Of a DNA stretch of 64,000 bases, positions 50,360-62,440 are shown in pieces; position 1 is the first letter of the stretch, and every line of letters starts with the position of its first letter. The translations under genes were made by a program, and so were the position numbers. Under the pieces are notes generated by a model, which was given only the letters and a program-made list of their open reading frames with translations, had not been told where the DNA came from and did no database searches. The stretch lies in the NCBI RefSeq assembly GCF_965363235.1, contig NC_134841.1:32765440-32829439 (forward strand), read 5' to 3'. The stretch comes from Mytilus galloprovincialis (lineage: Eukaryota; Mollusca; Bivalvia; Mytilida; Mytilidae).

Positions 50360-51604
50360 ACACATTTATTCAAAAACCAGTTGTTGGCATGACACGGGTT
50401 ATGTTCTTCTCATATATGTTATGATGGTATGATACTAAACCCCTAACGGGAAGGATTGTGCCTGATGTTCATATGATGAAATCATAATCTTTCAGTCAGT
50501 TTAATTGAAGTCTGGAGCTGGCATGTCAGTTAACTGCTAGTAGTCTGTTGTTATTTATGTATTATTGTCATTTTGTTTATTTTCTTTGGTTACATCTTCT
50601 GACATCAGACTCGGACTTCTCTTGAACTGAATTTTAATGTGCGTATTGTTATGCGTTTACTTTTCTACATTGGCTAGAGGTATAGGGGGAGGGTTGAGAT
50701 CTCACAAACATGTTTAACCCCGCCGCATTTTTGCGCCTGTCCCAAGTCAGGAGCCTCTGGCCTTTGTTAGTCTTGTATTATTTTAATTTTAGTTTCTTGT
50801 GTACAATTTGGAAATTAGTATGGCGTTCATTATCACTGAACTAGTATATATTTGTTTAGGGGCCAACTGAAGGACGCCTCCGGGTGCGGGAATTTTTCGC
50901 TACATTGAAGACCTGTTGGTGACCTTCTGCTGTTGTTTTTTTCTATGGTCGGGTTGTTGTCTCTTTGGCACATTCCCCATTTCCATTCTCAATTTTATTT
51001 AACACGGAGTCTAGACTTACACCGAACAGCAAGCTATAAAGGGTCCCAAATATCACTAGTGTAAAACCATTCAAACAGGAAAGCCAACGGTCTTATCTGT
51101 ATAAAAAACGAGAAACATTTATAAACCACATAATCAGACGACAACCACTGAATATCAGATTCCTGACTTAAGACAGGTGCAAACAGTTGCAGCAAGATTA
51201 AATGTTTTAATGGTACCAAACCTTCTCCCTTTTCTGAAACAGTAGTATAACATCACAACATAGAAAGACACAAGTCAAGCATATGACAGTTGTTATCCAT
51301 TCGTTTGATGTGTTTGAGCTTTTGATATGCCATTTAATAAGGGTCTTTCCGTTTTGAATTTTCCGCGGCATTCGGTATTTGTTTTATTCATTTTTGCAAC
51401 AACAAAAAAACAGGAACGAAAAATAAGCTATGCTGAAATGTAGTTATGGCTGTGTTATATGACATTTGTGAAATATTTATACTGTGTTCATTTCAAAAAT
51501 ATCATGTTGATATATGGTAGTAGTGAGTAGGTGGGAAAAGGTAAAAAAAAATAAGAGAGTCAATAGAAAAACACAATTAGAAGAAACAGAGATAGCAAGA
51601 CCAA

Positions 51605-51742
51605 GCCTTGAAGGCATAAAACTTTGCTCAGTGCTCGGAGCACAAAAATCATGCTCGAAACATGAAATCCAGCAATTTGATTGGTTGATTTTCGAGTCTG
51701 AGTACAAAAATCATGCTCGAAAGTTTTATGACCGTGAGGCCA
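51605..51742. repeat. Foldback with internal direct repeat
   Basis: gcataaaactttgctc at the left and aaagttttatgacc at the right are imperfect inverted arms. The 19-bp acaaaaatcatgctcgaaa occurs twice (51643 and 51705). A 112-codon open frame crosses it but looks incidental. Confidence 0.5.
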
Positions 51743-52119
51743 AGAAGAAAAATGACAAATACACAAAAAACTTACAAAAGGCTACACATAAAACTAAAAA
51801 AATTACCAACATGATTCCCATACAGTGCGGGAAGGGGGTTGAAATGAACTGATGTGCTCTCAAAAGTCAGCAATTTGTGTTTCACAAGTGACACATACTG
51901 TTTACCTTCGGTTAAAACATATTGAAAAAACTCATCAACGATACTACGCTACATCAGACGCACGATTGGTCTAAAAATGCTCATCATTAAAGATTCGTAA
52001 TGATAAGATAATAGCACAAAATCGAATTTACTCTCGTGATATTCGTGTTCTGCTTTTTAATGAGTTATACTTTTGAACTTCTGTTGGAAAAAACACTGTT
52101 ATGGCTGTACTACTAGCAC

Positions 52120-52350
52120 CATTCCTAACAGAGGGGCGTAAGATACCAGAGGGACATTCAAACTCACAGATCGAAAATAAACTGACAACGCCATGGCTAA
52201 AATAGAAAAATACAAACATACAAATAATAGTACACAAGGCACAACAAAGAAAACTTAAGACTAAGCAGCACAAACCCCATCAAAAACTGGGATGATTTCA
52301 TGTGCTCCGGAAGGGTAAGCAGAACCTGCTTCACATAAAAATCGTGTAAG
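52120..52350 (+). repeat. Interspersed repeat fragment
   Basis: cagaggggcgtaagatacca, aactgacaacgccatggcta and gtgctccggaagggtaagca follow in an order I recognise from mussel intergenic repeats. Recognition is from memory; no second copy exists in this window. Confidence 0.45.
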
Positions 52351-52867
52351 TATTCAGAACTAAGTCTATCCATCGTAAAATGCGAGCTATAATAGATGAT
52401 TTATTGTATTGATCTAGACTTTACATGACAAGTTTACTGAAGTACTATATAGTAACAGATTGATGTCAGAAGACGAACAATAATATTTATTCAATCAGAA
52501 AAACATAATGTTATTAAATACTATTTGATATTTGCATAAATCTTAAAGCTGGTTTATGTAGTACAAGATGTTATTACGACTCTTATGTTTTTCTAAAAGC
52601 AACTGTAGCAGATGGTGAACTACTTAATGTACATTTAAAATAAAGCGACTTATTAAAGAATTGGTTCATGGCTGTTATATACATTAGTCGTCTTTGTGGC
52701 TTTTCTTAGTAAACTAGATTGGTGTAAGTATTGAAAAATGTTCAACGAGACAACAACTATAGCAGTAGTTAATGCTGATTCAAATGTTCAATACAATAAG
52801 TGTTTCAGTCATATGAAAAAAGTTACTGGTGAAAAATAATTATCATCCAATTCTTGAACCAATGCAT

Positions 52868-53355
52868 GTATATGTTATGTTCAAGTTGTAATGTTGTACA
52901 AATTTTGTACAAATTATAATTTGAACAGATTTTTGTGTACAAGTTATAAGTGTTTTATGAACCGCTCAACACAAATGGATGATGCAAGCACATAGTCTTT
53001 TGTTTTGCATACTTCTGCGATATTTCCAGTCTTATACTGAGCATTGATACAAAAAAAAAAAACATTATAAGAACACAAAAAGACTTTTAATAGATATGAT
53101 TTTGGTATAGGAAGAAAAATTAAATTAGAATTTAAACCATTCAGGTATCCTCATTTCCAGTTTTAGTACAATGAGAATAGCACTAAATGTTCAGTTGAAG
53201 TATATATATTGAATTTAAGACATTAAGCTGATATATTTTAAATGATTAACTTTGATCACGTGTTGTAAGAAGGTAGGTGTAAAAAAACTTAAAACTTGTA
53301 CAAAAACCCTGTACAAACTATAATTTGTAAAAACTTATATCTTGTACACAACATA
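52868..53355. mobile_element. About 490-bp element with about 75-80 bp imperfect inverted ends
   Basis: 52868-52960 (atgttcaagttgtaatg...gtgtacaagttataag) pairs with 53283-53355 (cttaaaacttgtac...cttgtacacaacatat). The arms are rich in the palindrome ttgtacaa. Confidence 0.65.
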
Positions 53356-55505
53356 TATATCATAAACTTAGTCTTCTGTGCACGATTTTATAATTCTTCA
53401 CGCATCCATATCGTATAATCGTATTTTTTTTTCTGTCTGTCTGATATGATGAGAAAAAATGGCAGATAATAAAATGTCGAGTTTTAAGCCGTTGTTTACC
53501 GATTGTAACCTTATAGTAAACAATCATCAAAGATGCATGGACATTTAGCACGTGTATAACGTGTACACTAAAATAATAATTTATTTAAATGACAGATCCA
53601 TGCGTATTGCGATCACTGGATTTTTACGAGAAATGTCAAGCCGAGTTCACTTTGCATACAGAAAACATATCGGCGAATTTTCTTGAGAAAAGAAGTTTTA
53701 CAATTAAAACTAGCCATTCAGTTATAAAAAAAAACATACGCAAAATTTCCTTAATTTAAAGTTTCACATGACTTCAAATGAAAATGGATGATCTTTTGTT
53801 TACATTTACATAACAAACCAACAAATTACTTATAAAGGTGTACACGGTAGACATTAGATAGAAATCACTTGATTCTTATTTCAATAAATGTTGGAAAATT
53901 GAAGATATTCGCATATCACATTTTATAATTAATCTATATATTAATAGAAGGGATAACAGTACATGTTCTAGGATTAGAAATAAACTTCAAGTTGTCTGCA
54001 AGCGTTTGGTGTTAGTTCACCAGCCAACCAAGTACCACTGTTTAAACAGCACAAAAATAGTTTCATCTTGGCTAGTAAGGGTTGTACAACAAATCTTTCT
54101 TTCCTTTCAATCAGTTCCCTTACTACTATTAATAAACTTATTTTATTCTAAATAAAGCAAATAATAAATTAATTATTTTTATAGTGTAAAAAACTGGTTA
54201 AATACGTTTTTAACGTTTGTTCTGTCCAATTAACGGTTATGACTTTTCGATTCTTTACTTATCACTTCAGAGTCACAAGTTTACTTACTGAATTAAATCG
54301 TCCATCGAAAAATCTGTATGGATAAATATTTCTGTAGTTCATATTAAACATTATTTTCTTTCTAATCAAAAAGATGAATATGTTAGATATTACAGAAACT
54401 GTATTGAGAAGGCGTCTTCAAAGCTGAATATTTGGAAGTCAAAGATGTATAAAAATCGAGACAGTTGAAAAGCGGAATGACAAAAGGGAAATTTAACAAA
54501 TTTTAATCCATCATGATAGTAGAATTTAGAATTTATATCAGTTACAGGATACCTTGCCGGTACCCACGAATGAAGTCCTTTAAAAATTTACCATCATTCA
54601 AATGGGATGTTATACCAAGAGGAAAATTATATAAAGATGCTTAACTGTGTAGTATATCTAAACAGTATTGCTCTCACAAGTGCCGGACATAACCCTCAAA
54701 GAGTTCACCAATAAACCATGAAGGGAGCTACTAGTATGAGAAAGTAACTGAAATTTTCAGTCTTTAGGGAATAAAAATCTGTCCCTCAATTTGGATGCAA
54801 TTGCATTGAAGTAATTTGGGAAATAATTGGGTCCCCATTCCAGATTTGTTTCAGTATCGTTATGGTGTGTAAGTGTATGGTCGAACTGAATAACAGTCTG
54901 TCTAAATTCCATTTAACAAAATGATTAGATTACAATGACCTTTACCTTGATTATAATTTGGCATCTTAATAATGAAGAATTTTCTAACTATCCTGAGGGA
55001 ATTTAATCTAAAGAATGGTCAATAATACCGTAACAGCAATAATTGTCATAATCTTAATTCACTAGTAGATATTTGTGTTTCATCACTCGTGCATCTGTAC
55101 TCAAATGTACGAAAGCAAAAGATTTTTTAAGGCCATGGGATTCCATATCGATTCCTATGCCCATTACTGTATCGATGGTTTGGATTTCAATGCAGATGAG
55201 TTTGATTATTTTTTTGTAGACACAAACATATATTTTGTCTACATTTACTAAAAACTTTATAGCTATACACGTTGACTTTTTTTTGCATCTGTTTCATGTG
55301 TTTGAGCGTTTGACAGTGCCATTTGATAAGGGACTTTCCGTTTCAAATTTGCTTTGTAGTATGGTGCTTAAGCGTAAAAGTCCGCTTCATTGCGGAATAT
55401 GATACTCTAAACAGATCTTATGTTCACTTATTGTTTTTTGCCAAACAGCCCCTCTGCTGAGTGAATGCCTTGTCATCGGGTAGCTTCCATATTTCCATTA
55501 TAAAG
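53356..55505. other. No gene seen
   Basis: AT-rich spacer. The only recognised scrap is 55295-55350 (tttgagcgtttgacagtgcc ... gggactttccg), part of the interspersed family at 44 and 51.3 kb. Confidence 0.45.
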
Positions 55506-55509
55506 TTCT

Positions 55510-56450
55510 ATCTATGATGAGTTTTTTACAACCACTGGGTCGCTGCCACTGCTGGTGGAGTTTAAATTCCACGAGGGTGTCACCAGCCCAGCAGGCAGCA
55601 CTTAATGTATACAAAACTTTGAATTTTTGAAGAACCTCAGGAATAGATTACCTTAAATAGCTGAATTGACAAAACCTTTAGGAGTTTTTGGTCCTCAATT
55701 CTCTCAAACTTCATGATTAATCTGCCCTTTAATTAACCTTTTTTTTTTTATTCGAACGTCACTAATGAGTCTTTTGTAGACGAAACGTGCATCTGCCGCA
55801 AATACTAAATTTCAATCCTGGTACTAGTATCTATGATGAGTTTATTTACAACCACTGGGTCGATTCCAGTGCTGGTGGAGTTTAAATTCCCCAAGGGTAT
55901 CACTAGCAGATAAGCAAGCACTTCTGTGTTGACATGCATTGTCATTGATTATGGTCATATTATAGATTTACTGTTCACAAACTTTGAATTTTGAAATGCT
56001 AAGGCTTTTCTACCTCAGAAATAGATTACAGTAGCTGTATTTGGCAAAACAAATTAGGAATTTAGGTTCTCAATTCTCTCTAACTTCGTATTCAATTAGG
56101 CGTTTTTAAAACTTTTTTTATTCGAGCATCACTAATGAGTCCTTTGTAGACGAAAACGCGCGCCTAGCGCAAATGATATATTTTTTTATCCTGGTATCTA
56201 TGATGAGTTTATTTACAACCATTCGGTCTTTGCCACTGCTGGAGGAGATTACAGATTACTTTTGCTGTATTTGGCAAAACTTTTACTTTAGATATTTTTG
56301 GTTCTCAATGCTCTCCAACTTCGTATTTAGTTTGGTCTTTTTTAACCTTTTTTATTCGAGCGTCACTGGTGAGTCTTTTGTAGACGAAACGCGCGTCTGA
56401 CGCAAATACTAAATTTCAATCGTGTTATCTATGATGAGTTTATTTTATCA
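55510..56450 (+). repeat. Plus-strand tandem array of hammerhead repeats, three diverged units
   Basis: Units start at tatctatgatgagtttattt (55510, 55828, 56187 and a last partial at 56427). Each passes a ctgctggtgga block, an aatagattac block and a hammerhead block. Ribozyme blocks begin at 55754, 56124 and 56358 (spacing 370 and 234; the last unit has an internal deletion). All three cores carry a mutation: CTAATGA, CTAATGA, CTGGTGA. Confidence 0.85.
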
Positions 56451-56769
56451 CTATTTATTTTGAGTAGGTTCAGAACCTTTTTGTTTGTGAAATGCCGTCT
56501 ACGTTATCAACTATTTACATTTTCTCTTTTATGAATTTTCTAAAAACCTATCAAATAAAACTGGAAATCAACATCAGGTTTAGAAATCCGGCATTTCTTC
56601 TCTCCGCTTAATTTCATAATTGAATACTTAAAAATTCCAAAGAACTTTTAGTTGATATACATGTCAACACCGAAGTGCTGGTGATACCCTCGGGGACGAA
56701 ACGTCCACAAGCAGTGGCATCGACCCAGTGGTGTAAAAAGTTATCAAAGGTACCATGATTATAATTTAT

Positions 56770-56816
56770 TACGCCAGACGCGTGTTTCGTCTCCATAAGA
56801 CTCATTAGTGACATTC
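56770..56816 (-). ncRNA. Hammerhead motif, mutated core (CTAATGAG)
   Basis: First block of the minus array. One core change (G to A) and helix changes predict little or no activity. Confidence 0.7.
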
Positions 56817-57123
56817 AAATCAAAATAGTTGTAAAGCCAAACAAGTACAAAGTTGAAGAGCATTGAGGACCCAAAATTCCAAAAAGTTGTGCCAAATACG
56901 GCTAAGGTAATCTATTCCTGGGATAAGAAAAACCTTAGTTTTTCAACAAATTCAAAGTTTTGTAACAGAAAATTTATAAAAATGATCACATAATTGATAT
57001 TCATGTCAACACCGAAGTGCTGACTACTGGGCTGGTGATACTCTCGGGGACGAAACGTCCACCAGCAGTGGCATCGACCCAGTGGTGTATAAAGTTATCA
57101 AAGGTACCAGGATTACAATTTAT

Positions 57124-57170
57124 TACGCCAGACGCGCGTTTCGTCTACCTAAGACTCATCAGTGACGCTC
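57124..57170 (-). ncRNA. Hammerhead ribozyme, intact core (array unit 2)
   Basis: Minus strand GCGTCA-CTGATGAG, GTCT-TAGGT-AGAC, GAAACGCGCGTC with cleavage expected after GTC, then TGGCGT. All core bases match the consensus. Confidence 0.85.
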
Positions 57171-57477
57171 AAATCAAAATACTTGTAAAGCTAAACAAGT
57201 ACAAAGTTGAAGAGCATTGAGGACCCAAAATTCCAAAAAGTTGTGCCAAATATGGCTAAGGTAATCTATTCATGGGATAAGAAAATCCCTAGTTTTTCAA
57301 AAAATTCAAAGTTTTGTAACAGAAAATTTATAAAAATGATCACATACTTGATATTCATGTCAACACCGAAGTGCTGACTACTGGGCTGGTGATACCCTCG
57401 GGGACGAAACGTCCACCAGCAGTGGCATCGACCCAGTGGTGTAAAAAGTTATCAAAGGTACCAGGATAATAATTTAT

Positions 57478-57524
57478 TACGCCAGACGTGCGTTTCGTCT
57501 ACCTAAGACTCATCAGTGACGCTC
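57478..57524 (-). ncRNA. Hammerhead ribozyme, intact core (array unit 3)
   Basis: Same as unit 2 except ACGCACGT in helix III, which keeps the outer pairs. Confidence 0.8.
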
Positions 57525-57831
57525 AAATCAAAATAGTTGTAAAGCTAAACAAGTACAAAGTTGAAGAGCATTGAGGACCCAAAATGCCAAAAAGTTGTGC
57601 CAAATATGGCTAAGGTAATCTATTCCTGGGATAAGAAAATCCTTAGTTTTTCAAAAAATTCAAAGTTTTGTAACAGAAAATTTATAGAAATGATCACATA
57701 CTTGATATTCATGTCAACACCGAAGTGCTGACTACTGGGCTGGTGATACTCTCGGGGACGAAACGTCCACCAGCAGTGGCATCGACCCAGTGGTGTAAAA
57801 AGTTATCAAATGTACCAGGATAATAATTTAT

Positions 57832-57878
57832 TACGCCAGACGCGCGTTTCGTCTACCTAAGACTCATCAGTGACGCTC
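57832..57878 (-). ncRNA. Hammerhead ribozyme, intact core (array unit 4)
   Basis: Identical to unit 2 over the motif. Cleavage here and in unit 3 or 2 would release a 354-nt monomer RNA. Confidence 0.85.
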
Positions 57879-58068
57879 AAATCAAAATAGTTGTAAAGCC
57901 AAACAAGTACAAAGTTGTAGAGCATTGAGCATATAAAATGTTACCATAGAACAATAACATAATGACTGGATGTATAATTTCCATGCCACTTCAAATTAAT
58001 TTTACCAAAAATAGATAAAACAGTAATGTTATAAATTTCAAAGACAAATTTCTAACCCTGAAATGAAA

Positions 58069-58227
58069 AAGTGTCATATGATAGAAATAGCTAAAAATGG
58101 TATGTTTATGACTTTTTAAACGATAGAATGTATTTTCGACTGCTATTTTAATAAGTGTCAAATGATAGAAAAAGCTAAAACTGATACGTTGATGACTTTT
58201 TAAACGATACAATGTATTTTAGATTGT
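58069..58227 (+). repeat. 85-bp direct duplication, two copies
   Basis: aagtgtcatatgatagaaat... (58069) and aagtgtcaaatgatagaaaa... (58154) both run through gactttttaaacgata and aatgtatttt. Confidence 0.85.
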
Positions 58228-58928
58228 TAGTTCATAGTCGTGTTAATATGTCAACAGATGTGTATTTTCCCTTTTTTTAGTATTATCCATTACAGTTCCG
58301 TAAGATTATAAATAAGGGAAAATCAAATGTAATGGGACTAGACCCTGAAAGAAAAGCCGGCCAAGAACTCTTAAGCCATGGCAGGGAAGTTTTTATATGA
58401 AGGAAAACCCGAAGAGCAAAACTAGATCCTGAAAGTAGTAGCTTTCTAGCAGAGCTAACCAATCATTAGGCAGAGAAAACATAGCTGATTACGAAAATCC
58501 ATTCGGGCCTTGAATTCGATTCTGTTCTCTGATAAAGAAGAATTCGGACAAACGAAAAAGCATCTTGTAAATTTCTTTAGTTTCAATTTAATATATAATG
58601 TCAATACCCTGTAACCATATAACCAAATTTTTATGATGCTTGCATCTTATGTATTTCGGTGAACTCGAAATATAGGATACTACCAATATAATGTCTGAGG
58701 AAACTTTGCCTTGATGTATATATATATATATATTCACATTGCCAAATTAAAACTAGGATATATCACATTTCTTAGCTTTGACATACCCTCTGTCCATCGT
58801 ATGGCGTGTACATAGTCCAAATGTTCACACGAGTACATGTTCATTATACAATTATATTATGCTTCTTAAAAAAGACTGTGCCATTAGCGTTATGAAGGTG
58901 AAAACGTAAATCGACAACACATCAGTTT

Positions 58929-59230
58929 CCCCAAGGGTATCATCAACCCAGTAGTCAGCACGTGTTGACATGAATATCAATTATATGGTCATTTTCATAA
59001 ATTTACTGTTTGCAAAAGTATGAATTATTCGAAATTCTAAGGATGGTCTTATCCCAGGCATAGATGACCTTAGCCGTATGTGGCACAACTTTTTGGAATT
59101 TTGGGTCTTCAATGCTCTTCAACTTTTTACTTTTTTATTTTAGCTTTCTAACTATTTGAGCTGAGTGTCACTGATAAGCCTTATGTAGACGAAATGCACG
59201 TCTGGCATATCAAATTATAAGCCCGGTTCT
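58929..59230 (+). repeat. Single hammerhead-repeat monomer, plus strand, degenerate
   Basis: Runs from ccccaagggtatcatcaacc to caaattataagcccggttct in the same order as the 354-bp unit in reverse complement. The ribozyme block (59163-59209) reads CTGATAAG and GAAAT, both core changes, so it is inactive. Confidence 0.8.
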
Positions 59231-62200
59231 ATGTGTATGTTTCTCAAATCACTAGCGAAATGTCGTAGCGGTTTTAGATCTTTAGACACCGGAATGATCG
59301 TCTTATCTTTAAATTAACGATTGTGGTCTATTACCTATTGTGACATTTTCCTTACTGGGAATGAAAATAGTGATTCGTGCACATCAGGAGACGTTCGGAA
59401 TTGATGAGATTCCCTCAATATTTTCTTTATCTCGATTTATAAATTATAAATGAAGTATCGTTATTTGTACATCCGTTAATTACTGCTGCCTCTTAATTTA
59501 GTAAACAGTTTTATTGTCTTATGAGTCATATTACATGTTTTAACTGTACATAATAAAAAGGATTACTCTTGCTAGAAAACAAACCTCCACTTCTCCATGT
59601 ATATACAAATTTTAGTTCAAAGTTTACAAATTTTGTCGTACCAAACTGTATCAATCATGTGTTGACATGTCATTATAAACCATATGTTTCTACATATGCT
59701 GGTAAGATTTACATGTGTCACATATGTATGGAATGTACGCAATCGTATGTTTTAAACCCATATTTCATGCTGATATGTGGAAATATAGGGGACCGATATC
59801 TCCTTTGAATTTTCTAAGAAGAACTTCATCTTTTCTTTGCAGACAGAACGTTCATCTTCACTTGTTGTTAGGTTCCATTTTTCATTTCAAACTGTCACAT
59901 ACGATCAAGTTTTAGGATTATATGTACCGATGGTTTTTGTATGTGGTTTATGTCTTAAGGCTAGACAAAAAGACATTTAGAAATCAGACAATTTCAATGA
60001 GATAAACTATAAAAAATCGTGCATCCGAGGCGCTTGTTCTGAATACTGTAGTCAGAAATTTTTGCGTGCATTTATTAATGCGATTTTGATTTTTTTTACT
60101 AAAATGCCAAATTATTTTTTGCGATATTGAAAAAACTCCTGTATAATTCATATAAAAATTTCAAAATGCGAGTTTAGAATGTTGTGATTATAACTATTTT
60201 TCGCAATAATAAAATCATCGCACTAATTTCAAATTTACAGTATATTTTTTTTCAGGAATGCCCAAACCCAAACCTTTGAAAGCCAGTGTATAAATACGTA
60301 GAAACATTGAGCAACATTTTAACAAAGGACTTTAAAGGAAACGCAACTTTGCCAGAGATAAAACCTTAGTTTCCTAGTTTTCTTTATTTATCAATATAAT
60401 CAATAATAATATTTTGCATAATCACTGAATACTATGTCGTCAATGAACTTTGTCGGAAATTTAAGAGTCAAAGGATAAAAGGAATGCAAGAAAAGGAGGA
60501 GGCATGACAGAACCATTTTTAAAGTCGAAATAATAAGTATTATAATACAATAATTTAATTTTGGATATTACGCGTCTTCTGATTGGGCATTACGTCATTA
60601 ATGTTTTTCATGATTCATTCCGACTTAAAATGGAATTTAGAATTAAATTATAACAGTGGTGCACACGTTAGACAGAAAAAATATTACAGCCATTCCTTAA
60701 ATAGAAAATAAAATAGATACCTAAAAGTTATTTATTAGTCACAGTCAAGTGAAATAACGATCAATATTTATTGCGAGGTATTTTGTGGACAGCTCCAGGT
60801 AAGATGTAACTGCTTAAACAATGAATATCGGTATTCAATATAGGGTTAAAGGTAACAGTTGTAGTAACCTCCAAAAAAGCAGGTGTTATAAAATGTGTTT
60901 TCAAACTAACTTGAGATTAACCTTTTAAAAATTGTTAGATTTGAGGTAAAGTTGACTTTAGAAGAAATTAATTTTGCGGAAATGATAAAATATTTGTCAC
61001 CGATGATACGTAAGAGTTATTTCCTGTACTCCATACTTCTAGCTATATATTATTTTTCGTAAATCATTAGATTGCTTATCATTAATATTTTTATCTTCCA
61101 CTTTTCGTCATGGTTTGAACAATTTTTCTGGTTTTTCCTGCCCTAATTCCTACACATCCTTTAAAGTACAAAACGGTTACAGGTAGAATACAGGTAGTAA
61201 ATAACATTTTTATAAAGTTATCTCTTATAAATCTTACACTATTTAACCTTGACTGACAGTGAAATATTTAAGGTATAACATTATATTTAAAAAACAAGCC
61301 AATTTTAGCTCTATTCAACACTGATATAATTCAATGGTTGAAGGAATTCTTTTCACAAAGCGTTTAAAAGACAATATACGAAAAGACTTATATTACTGAA
61401 ATTGTGTGTATTTTGAAGGACTTTTTGCGTTATGTATATTAACAGAGACGCATATATGTATTATGTAGTACATGCCTCTGATATAAGTTAACAAAAATCG
61501 ACCTGGGATGTATTCGCTTAAGATTATGCATAATTAAATTAACAGGATATAAACAGATACTTATAAACTCACTTGCAGTTGTATTAATCTATATTAATTA
61601 ATCAAAACTTATCTGTTTCTCGAAAAGAAAAATCTGTGACAATCAACGATATGATGACAAATGACGCAGTGGAAACTATTGACACGTGTGACAAAATTGA
61701 AGATAAATTACACTAATTTGTAGAAGAAAAAGTAAAAGAAATACATTGGAATCAAGTGAGTAAAAGTTAAATACTTGAAAGTAAACATCTTCTTACCTTT
61801 TTATATAAGTAGTTTACAATTTTATTTACAAAAGATAAATCGTTAAATGTAAATGAATTGTTTGCAACTTTGTAAACAAAGTATAACTTTACATCTGTTT
61901 TGACAAGTATTGATGTAGAAAAATATCGATATCTCATTCAATAAAATAAACAACATAGTACAAGTGAATGTAGTATGGCTTATCCTACATTTGATATAAC
62001 TACACGTTGTTAATTGAGATATTACTACAAGTTGTTAATTGAGACATCATCGGTTGATTGACACGAGATTACCGTCACCTTGTTAACGTTTAACAGCGAC
62101 AAAAAAGCAATAAGATTATAGCAAATTTTTACTTACTCGATCCAAAAGCTAGGTTTAGTTTATTCAGGTCAAAGGAGAGAAAAAGTCTTAGGATTATTAG

Positions 62201-62440
62201 AGGTCAAGATGTCCCGAGAAATTTTGACCATTTGATTCTTTTTCCTTTGCTTATACTGCGAATCAAAACATGATATCTGAGAAAGTTGGGCGAAAGATAC
62301 AAGATTGACATATAGTAAATGTACTGTTTAAGGACCAATAAAATAATTTTGTATAAACTCATAGCTTTTTTTTGTTGTGTTGTGTTACCAAAATGGAAAT
62401 GATGATTATCATGACAGAGTATTTAAAATGCCAAGCTGTG
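59231..62440. other. No gene seen; one MITE-like repeat copy
   Basis: 60045-60242 is an inverted-end repeat of the family at 20213-20404 (tagtcagaaatttttgcgtg ... caaatttacagtata). The rest is AT-rich with only short motifless frames. Confidence 0.45.

Larger units (their letters stand above)
47694..51000 (+). mobile_element. Degenerate, 5'-truncated Penelope-like element with EN-CxC-RT order (Naiad/Chlamys-like)
   Basis: From 47694 the element encodes the C-terminal half of a GIY-YIG endonuclease (RKIIELHWIKKLQT...PLGLN). A basic region follows after a 1-nt frameshift near 48012, then a CNC (CxC) segment near 48505, a KFVFVPADKAANN block (to about 48897) and the reverse transcriptase (49052 onward). 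RT motifs seen are YWLPKLHK, FDFSTLYTTLP (motif A), GIPMGTNCAPLIADL (motif B) and FRYLDD (motif C). The frame continues to a stop at 50357-50359 but is broken by TGA at 48914, TAA at 49019 and TAG at 49940. An endonuclease upstream of the RT, with no GIY-YIG after it, fits the permuted Penelope clade rather than classical Penelope. The non-coding tail runs to about 51000. The copy is dead as written. Confidence 0.85.
47604..51275 (+). repeat. Older interspersed repeat split by the Penelope-like insertion
   Basis: The left half (about 47604-47693: gtgccaatgagacaactctcc...) and right half (51001-51275: aacacggagtctagactt...) are consecutive parts of one repeat family. An uninterrupted copy of the junction lies at about 26470-26590 (gtatggtcttcaacgcagag). 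A few bases around the join differ or are missing, consistent with a small target-site change. The retroelement is therefore the younger of the two. Confidence 0.75.
56650..57931 (-). repeat. Minus-strand tandem array of 354-bp hammerhead repeats, about 3.6 units
   Basis: Ribozyme blocks start at 56770, 57124, 57478 and 57832: exactly 354 bp apart each time. Units are more than 90% alike by eye. The array begins mid-unit (gatatacatgtcaacaccga) and ends mid-unit at gtagagcattgag. Confidence 0.95.

Noticed and set aside
51514..51852. 112-codon lysine-rich open frame as a gene
   Set aside because: It runs across a foldback with an internal direct repeat; composition follows the AT-rich repeat.
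56690..57770. ctggtgata...gacgaaac block as a second hammerhead on the plus strand
   Set aside because: The core is CTGGTGA and there is no room for helix III nor a matching helix I; a three-way-junction fold explains the pairing better.
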